A stretch of DNA of 64,000 bases from Anaspis maculata (lineage: Eukaryota; Arthropoda; Insecta; Coleoptera; Scraptiidae): contig OX421964.1 in assembly GCA_949128115.1 (NCBI GenBank), forward strand, positions 36,262,177 to 36,326,176. The letters run 5' to 3'. The first letter of the stretch is position 1; the number at the start of each line of letters is the position of its first letter. Positions 24,201 to 33,200 of this stretch are shown one piece after another. The translations under genes and the position numbers were made by a program. Below the pieces are notes generated by a model. It worked only from the letters and a program-made list of their open reading frames with translations. It made no database searches and was not told where the DNA came from.

Positions 24201-27200
24201 TCTCGACTAATAGCTTTATACCTAATAAAATCCATATTGATGCGGTTTGACCATATCACGTGCACTAAATCAAAAATATTTCTGTGATACCTTAGTCACC
24301 AATAATCAATTGTTTCGTTTCTAAATTGAGAACATGAAATTATTGTAGATTAAGAATAACTGTAGGTATTATCAGTGTGTTTTGCGTTTTAGCTAAATTC
24401 ATGAACACCGTTTTGCTATTAGTCAGACACTCATAACATAAATTTTGTGTATTCTGTTGCACTCATCAGTGTTTCACCATTTCTCGTTTTCCAGCAATTT
24501 CTGAAAAGTTGAAATGGAATTGGAGTAGGAACTTACCTACAGAACAGAGTCGAGCTAGACGGGATAACGCTACGCAGCAGCATATTACCCCATCAGACTT
24601 TCATCGGCAGGAGGTTCCGCCGCTGCCTGCAGCAGGAAAAGGGGGCGCAGTACGCGCACTTGCACACAATACATACCCGCGTGTATTTGCGACTTTAATA
24701 GTGGGGCATATCCTTGGCAGATGTTGCTGGGAATTGTTAATAACCACATAAATAGTTCAGTATTCCGGTTGTTCAACCACCTGCAGCTGTTTAAATACCC
24801 GAGATACCTCCGAGAGATTCTGCCGGGTAGATATTATGCCCAGGCAATACCCATAAACAACGTTGAGGAGAGCCATTAGGCGCGATTTTTTCAACGTTGG
24901 CATTGCTGCCACCACTTTCTGCAAGTGGACGTAGAAGACGGCCGCAAGACGACCGGCGTCGTCGAAGAATCCGATCCAATCCAGTGGTGCGACTAATTGC
25001 CGGACTCGGTTCTCAGTAAATCATTCAAAGAGAGGAGAGAGAAGAAGATATGCCTAGAGATACAATGACACAGGGGACGTTTGTTGGGTCTGAAGAGTTA
25101 ATAAGCGTTCCTGGAAGATATCTATGCATCAACATCCGCACAAGGAATCCGTACAACAACGTCGTCGCGTCTCGCGACGTCTTTTTCCAATCGCCATACT
25201 GTACAGTGTGCACACAAAGGGAATTCAGGACCGGATCGAGCTACTTTGCTTGTTTTATTTAGGTTGGGCACATCACAGAATACCATTGCGCTTCTGCGGG
25301 CTGCTCCATATCGCATTTTGGTACTGGTAGTAATTATCTTCGACCGATTTGAATTTATCAGTTAAGATCTGGATCTAGATTCAACCACGTTCAAGGACTG
25401 AAGACCTGATAACCAGAGTGCGTTAAGCTGAACTGTGATTCAAGTGACCTGGGCAAATTTTCCAGTTTAGCATTGTGGGCTTGCCGCCTTTATATCTGGT
25501 GTGAGAGTAGCTTGTCCAAAAGTCAGATTAGGCTTTCAGCCTGTCAAATTGAGATCAAGATGTTGAAATCTTCGAAAAATTGACCGTGTCATGCTTAGCA
25601 ATGCGATTCGAGGGCCGCAGAGACGTGTTAGCGTCATTTAGACACGATTAATTTTGGCCCAATACGCAACTTCGAACGGGTGCGTTTTTTTTTACTTGGA
25701 TTAAATTTTTTACTCGTAAATCCTGATGCGATGGCAAATCCGCCGGGGCGTTCCTTGTTTTACCCTCGGTTTTACCAATAATTTTTAGGGCTTGGTGCAT
25801 CTTTTTGGCTGAAGTACGCTAAAGAGTCGTTGCTTTCATCGCGACACTTTCTTTTCTTGGGGTGGTGACATCGCATTTTTTAAATTGAAGCATCGAAAAA
25901 TTGAAATCGCTTCAAAAGCTTTTTCTGAACTGTCAAAGTCACAGGTACTTTGGTTTTTTCTTAGGTGACGAAAATTGAAAACAGGCCGGAAAATTACACC
26001 ATTTACCACTAAACTGAAGAGCACCGTCAAACATGACGGTCCGTGAGAATGTTCCCTCCATCTGTAGCAAAGTTGTGCTAAAAATGCTTTCCCAGTGAAG
26101 TCCAGAAACTTATGTAATTGAAAAGCATTCCGTGGGATTTTGAATGAAGGAGCATAGCGACCATGTGGAATACGTTCCTTGAATGGGCAGCAATCACACC
26201 TCACCGGGTGTTTTGCTTGAATTTCTTGCAGGGGATTTATACTGGGTGGAACAGGAAAAAAAAAAGAAAAAATTATATACCGTGAACCATAGAAGGTGAA
26301 GCGGTACCCGGTACAAATCACCAGGTGGACGACTTGATGCTTCTGAAGGTTTGGCTTGAAAACTTGACATTCGTGGTAAATAGAGTGCAAAACAAGAAAA
26401 CTTGAAATTTAAATTTAATATTTAAAAAACTTCACCGACGAAAAACCGTGTCGGATTTGAAAATGGGTCCACGACGCCCAATGCATTCTACTTCCGATAT
26501 CAGTTGGAATTTTTTGCAAAAAGCCCATCTCCCACCAGAAGAGGACGGCCGAGTTGAGTCCTGCACCAAACACGGGTCGTCCTGGTCAAAATCCCAGCGA
26601 GCGGCCGTCTCCGGTGGTAACGGCCAGGAGAAAATTTAAAAACTCGTAACGTCCAACTGGAAATTGGTGGGGAGCTGCAATTTCTGGCTCAATTTGACTC
26701 TTTTGTTTAGTTGCTTCCTACCAAATTTGGTTCCAATCCATTAGATAGATATTGAATAATTAAATATTTAAATTTTTTTAGAGAAAATACGGAGATGTGT
26801 GTGATTTTCTCTGTAACCTTTCACGATAACAGCTGCAACGTTATCCGATCGACTTGAAATTCTGTATGCGGACATGGTTTTGTTGTCGAATAAGCCTTTT
26901 ACGTTTTGGTTGTCATCTGTCAAGCGAAAATATCACCGTCAAAAATGACAGAAAACATATCACGAAACTTGACTTGCAATATGTCGTTTGAAAGCCCTCG
27001 AAAAACTGTATCAAGACTGTCGAAAGTATTTCTCCTTATGTCATCTGTCAAATATTAAAAAATGCCAAAGTTCAAGCTTTGTTATTCAATAATTCAAAAT
27101 TTATCTGATGGATTGGGACCAAATCAACACAACAACAGAATTAAATCACGCATGCAGTTGAAGCTTTTCACCTTTTCCCAGTCTGGGGCTAAGAATTTTT

Positions 27201-30200
27201 ATTTATTTTTTCTGTTTCACCTTGTATAAATCCGCTGCATGAAATTCAAGTAAAACACCCGGTGAAGTGTGATTGCTGGCCATCTATGCTGGCATGTATT
27301 CCACATAGTCGCCATGCTCTTTCATTCATAATCCCTCGGGATTACATAGGCTTCTCGACTAATGTGTCCCGGTCACCGGCCGACATCACATGTCGTCGTG
27401 AATTATAATGCCGAATGCGAATATCGCCAGTAAACCAACCGTAAAGTTCTAAGGATGGATTTTCTATAGTTCAAATTTGGAAAGCTACCGACTGCTGTCT
27501 TGCGACAGCAAGGAGAAAAATAATGACGTTCTTGGTTAATGATCTGTGGCGGATCTCATATAGGCATGTGGCGGAGGAACTGTTGTCGTCTCGGTAGCTT
27601 AGTGGTAAGAGTACCCATCCGGTAAATGGAAAACGCAGGTTCGATTCCCGCTCGAGGCAAGACACTTTTTCTCCGTCACATCGTGCCATAAATGGGGTTC
27701 TCATATGGGCATGTGGCGAAGGAACTGTTGTCTCCTCGGTAGCTTAGTGGTAAGAGTACCCATCCGGTAAATGCAAGACGCGGGTTCGATTCTCGCTCGA
27801 AGCAAGACACTTTTTCTCCGTCACATCACGCCATAGATCATTAAGCACAAGACAGCAAGGGAAGTTGAATAACGATCGCTGATGCATCCATCGCTGATGA
27901 TCATTAAGCTTTCTAGTGTTTCTATTAGCTTTATTGTTACGTGAAAAGTCAACTTTCCAATTGCAAGCTTTGCTTCTAGAAATACCATACGATCATTTTC
28001 TCATCTACAAGAAATGAGAAGTAAATCCTGGTAGCCAACAGTGTTGTTGCAAAAATAATCGTGAACGTCGTCATGAACAAAGACTGCGGAAAACATGAGG
28101 CTTCTACTTGGATCATTTCAATCAAAGCCCACCTTTCTCAAACTCTGGACCACCTTTGGAATTCATTCCTAAGAAAATGATTTTTTGGACATTTCCATCT
28201 TGAAGAGTATTTCACCCTGTAATCTGGAGGTCTACGATTCTGCGGGCTAAAGAAGAATGGAGGAGCGCTTCGGTAATGATACAAGGCCAGATTTTGAATC
28301 TCAAACCTTGAAAGTTAGAAAAACCTCATCAACTTCAAGAGTTCAAGGTCAAAGTCGCAAGACGCCCTCTTCGGACTGATGGCAGCAGGAATTTGAACTT
28401 TTAAGTTACTCAGGTGTCTCGAAACTACAGACGAATCTTTAGCGTTGAGTGATACATTAAGGGAACGGCGAAAAGAAAACAAACCTGATCTTCCATTTTA
28501 CCATGCATCAAATTGGTGCCGCTTTCAGACACAACGCGTAGACTTTTTCCCTCAGACAGACTTTGTCCGCGAAATACCTAGTCTAAAATGATTGGCTAAT
28601 AAGTAATAATACCTACCTATGAGAGGACGTAGAGCACCCCATACCTCGATCCATATCTAGATCCATACCTAGGTACCTACCTAAGTGATTATCGCGATAT
28701 TCCCTTTCGGTCTCAAGTTCAAGTAAAATTCCCTTCTGCATATTTTGATTATTTTGTTCGTTGCCAAAAGCATGAAGAAGATCGATTTTGACAAAAAACA
28801 AGCTCGACGATCTTAACAAACATCCATGTAACAAAATAATGAATTTTTGGTTTGTAGGTACAGTGGCGTATCTAGGGTAAATTGCGCCCAGGGCAAAACT
28901 GAGAACTACGCCCCTGAATTAGGCTTTTTTTTTCAGAATTCAGGCGGGCCAACGACAAATTAGGCCCTCCTATTAAGCTTTATCTGATTCAGATGAAAAA
29001 GTCGAAAGTTGGTCGTCTGTTTGGATGTATTGGTTTTGGTTTTTTCCCTTTCTCTCTTTCCCATTTCGCTCGTCAACACACGAATTATGCCCAACCTCGT
29101 GCCCAACAGTTCAAATATCTACATTTTTCCATTTTTTCATTCTACATTTTTCACATTTTCATTTTTTCCTCTCATTTGCGCCCTGAGGATCAAAGTGCGC
29201 CCCTGGCACGTGCCCCATTTGCCCCCCCCGTAGATACGCCTCTGTGTAGGTATCCATAATTATTTACCTATCAATCTACATAATATGAAGTTTTTGGGAC
29301 CTACAACCTGCATATCAATCATACACTTCATACAAATACCTACTTTTAAATTTTTTTTTGGTAAATATGCACCAATAAGATATTGAGCAACGCATTATTT
29401 ACACAAGTCATATCAAATTCGTGTCAATATTTAACGATGATGGGTCGCACATCAGACGTACTGAAGGCCCACACATTGGATTTATTTAAAGCTGCCGAAA
29501 TTTACGATTGAACGCGAAATATTTTTGACCTCGACCACGGCAAAACGTGTTGGGCCAACCTTTCGAAATTTAAATATTTATAAATCCACTAATAATTATA
29601 TTATTGTTGTTTCATTTAGTCTAATGTGCCCTCCCCGTCCCCTGGTGAAAGCCGGGAGCATCATTTTTGTTGTTGTTCTTGTTTTTTTCCTAATTGAAAA
29701 GCGCGCTAGTTTTGGTTTTCTTATTATACTTTCAGCAAAGATGGTTATCAGCAATCACAATAACACAATGCGGTAATAAATACGGCCCTGTATATAAACG
29801 CTCTCGGTACCTCTACATTATGTATATCTGTTCGTTGTGGTCTTGATTAATTAGGAAGCGGGACTCTGGTTAATTAATTAATTAAGAAAGTGCGCTCGTT
29901 ATTCAGTTCAGAGATTCAAATCTGCCTGGTCTATTATGCGTTTATTCTATGCGGTATGATTTTGCAGGGCGATTCAAGATCAAATGCATTTTTCTTGTAT
30001 CTAGTATCTGAATATCTATCTACGTATATTTGAAAAGTTTGCAAACTCGCTTGCGAATTCCGGTCTTTATTAAGGCTGGTGGTGAATCGAATTCTTGAAT
30101 TCAACTGAAGTGGGCAGATATCGGTAATAAAGCCGAAACGCGGATTTTTAATGATGATGAGTACCTATCACCAGTTTCGCAGTTTCTTTTTATGCATTTA

Positions 30201-33200
30201 GGTATATCTGTCGATTATTATTCTTCGTATATGTATCGTGTTAGTCATTTGGTTTCTCTTTAGATCAGGCGTCGGTGTTATCTATTGCCCTTCCGGTAGA
30301 TTAGCCGTCAAAACTGATTATTTTCAAGTTTTGGTTTCTCATGTGGATCTTTTCCACTGATAGCACGTGAAAAAAGAGCAAAGGACATTCATTTTGAATG
30401 TTCTAGTAATTGCGAATCCGTCATTTGAGGGGTACGTACTAGGTACCTATCTAGTCATTTCATTTCAAAACTGCCAATTATGAAAAAGTGCTTGCATAAA
30501 TTAGGTAGGTATCTACATGCCTATACCTACAGTCCTACAACCTATAACTATTGATGATAATCTCATTGCAACGTTTGCCAAAGCCATAACAAAATCATTG
30601 TTAATATATAAACATGACTGGCGCCCAACGTGGGGCAGTGCTACATCATTCGCAATTTTAGTAACTTAAAAGCTATAAAACAGTGCAAAGAAATTTCGAA
30701 GCATGACTCAGTAAAAATAATTATTAGCATTAAAGTAAATTTAATATGTTTTATCCTTTCCCATTTTGTAATAAAAGTACAGTTTACGTGATGCAAGTGA
30801 TATTTTCAAAGTTCAGATCAAGTGCATTGAAGTAATAGGTTAGGCAAACAGTCTTAGCTTTTTTCATACGTTCATCTGACCATGTTATTGAAAAACTCGT
30901 AACAGACGTCTAGGCAGACACAATAAAATTATGCCACAATCGTTATGAAAGTTGTAGGTAGGTAGGGACTCATAGGTATAGGTAAAAACTGTAGAGAAAA
31001 AACTCTTTCGAATTAAATACATAGATAAAAAATGTGGCATGCCGGTTAGAACAGCGAAAAAATGACTCCAGGAGCGATACATCTTCAAAAAAGAGTCGAG
31101 TGAGCGCCCTGGCTGAAGGGGCCTTCCGTTACCGGTTCGTGACTAAAGAGGATCCTCAATCGACAAGACCGAACTGATAGACGCAAGTATCCCGAAGTGA
31201 AGCAAAAACAACAGAAAGAACGGGTTGGGCTGAGGAGTTGCTTCATTCAATTATCAATTGAATACAGGCTGTCTCAAAACTCACCCCCTAGAGTTCAAAG
31301 TAGTTAGGGGAAATGCTCCAAATATGTCAAAAAATCTAAAAAATATTAGAAAGAATTTTAGAATAGTATAAAATTTTACGACACATTGAAAAGTTTATTT
31401 TTTGCCTCTTCAGTCTACTCTAACAACTTCATTGAACTTCATTGACGAGGCAAACTCCCACCCTTCGCCCCCCATATTTCTAAAAATTAGAGCTCTAAAA
31501 AACCACATTTTTCTGACACATTTGAAGTATTTTCTTAAACTCATGTGAATTCTGGGGTGCGAATGCTGCGAATGCGAATGCGAATGCGGGACATCCTGTA
31601 ATTCGCACCTACGGAGCTCTAGGCAGCCTCCGAGATGCTTGAGATGTATAAAAAACACTGGAAAAAATGAGTCCTTCATTTTAAAGCGACCTATCAATGG
31701 AGGGTGGAAGGGAAGATCCCTCGTGTCCTTCTAGTTTCGTTATTCGAAAAGATTTGAGCAAACTATCTGGGGCAAAATAATGCGTAAAAATTATCAACCA
31801 CTGCATGTGTAGATATCGAATACTTGTTTTTTGTACAAGGTGAATCAGAAAAGTCGAAAAAAAATTCTTCAAAAGTGCCTCTAAACCATTAGTTTAACCT
31901 GTCAACCGTTCGTCGAGCAAAAGATCACACGGTTCTCTACCAAGGAATTGTCCATAAAATAAAACATTCTCATTTTTTTCAACAATTCCCCGGCATTTTC
32001 CAAGCATGTCTGTAAACTGTCGTGGACTCCGAAGGCGCTAATTTTGAGACACCTGTGAACAATACGCACCAACGCCTCTGAACAATGAAGAACAAAACGA
32101 TGGATCTCAATCAACAATGCAAAAAATTCACTGTCACCGAACCAAAAAAAAAAGAAGTTTGGGCTCGTAGTGATTTTTTTGTTAAAAACACGGATTTTAT
32201 TTGAAAAAATTCTGATTTTCTTATTATACATAGAAACTTGAGGTTAGTACTCTGCTTCGCACAAAATCGACAGTTTCTTTTTGTTGTTTCTTGCTTATTT
32301 CAGTAGGTACCTACACGAACAAATCTTTATAATAACGGAAATAGGCAAAATATGAACAGTTGAGTACCTACGCACGAACAAATTCTCACCATAACGAAAT
32401 TAGCAAATATGAACAGAATATATATTTATTGTAAACAATAACGTCCTACCATTATAATAAATGGTCTGTAAATACAAGGAATACTTAACAATAAAGAACA
32501 TTACAAACTTAAAAAGTAAATTAATATTGTGTGTTTATGTAGATATTGTATAAAAATATTTAGTAGATGAAACACTGAATTCCAGTAGGTAGGTAGATAC
32601 AAAAATTTTTATCTAGTATAGTTAGTGTATAAGTGATGTTTCAAAATTAAAACGGAATATTTCAATGTCTCTAGAGCAATTGTTTTAACAGTTTTTTTTG
32701 AAATAGAAAATTTTTTCGTGAAGTCAATAACGTCAATTAAGTTTCTTTTTAACTTTTTTTTTCAAGGGATCATTGCAGATCAGGAGATTGCTATGATACT
32801 TGAACTTCGATATACCTGCAGGTATATTTATTTTACCTTGAAAATTTAAACAGGCTACTGTTATACTTATTTTTAAAATAGCTACACGCCAAAGAAACAA
32901 AACGCGCTATTCAAAAACCGCAAAAATTTCCAAAGTTAAGCCAAAGTATTGTTTAAAAACCTCAGTGGGAGGTTACAGACGATAACAATATAATTAAATA
33001 TTCGTGATCTCAACGTAAATTTCGAACATGACTAATTCGCTGATGCAGTTTTGACGTAATTTTTTGAACCTTCGCTAGAAATTGTTCCGTCTATTTCCAG
33101 GTCATTCCAACAGGTAGTAGCGATAAATTTGTGCAATTCGCACGTGGGTTTCAAAAAAAATCAATTCATGTAGGATTGAATCCAGCAGGTAGTACAAGTA

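Larger units (their letters stand above)
27550..27836 (+). repeat. 145-bp tandem repeat, about two units, each with a tRNA-like core
   Basis: Matching segments are GGCATGTGGCG(G/A)AGGAACTG at 27563/27708 and AGACACTTTTTCTCCGTCAC at 27660/27805. The flanks contain an inverted pair (TTAATGATCTGTGGCG near 27537 and CGCCATAGATCATTAA near 27829), so the array may be bounded by inverted repeats. Confidence 0.6.

Noticed and set aside
25836..26390. 184-residue open frame on the minus strand
   Set aside because: It spans two repeats (RB and a fold-back arm), has no recognisable domain, and the sequence paired with it in the other arm does not keep the frame.
30619..30636. 3' end of a tRNA-Lys gene on the minus strand
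   Set aside because: Nuclear tRNA genes do not encode CCA, and the T loop (TTCGA) that should lie next to it is absent. A primer-binding site explains it better.
31268..32055. Possible fold-back element with GCTGTCTCAAAACT tips
   Set aside because: Only about 14 bases at the tips pair and the interior shows no mirrored text, so support is too weak to call.
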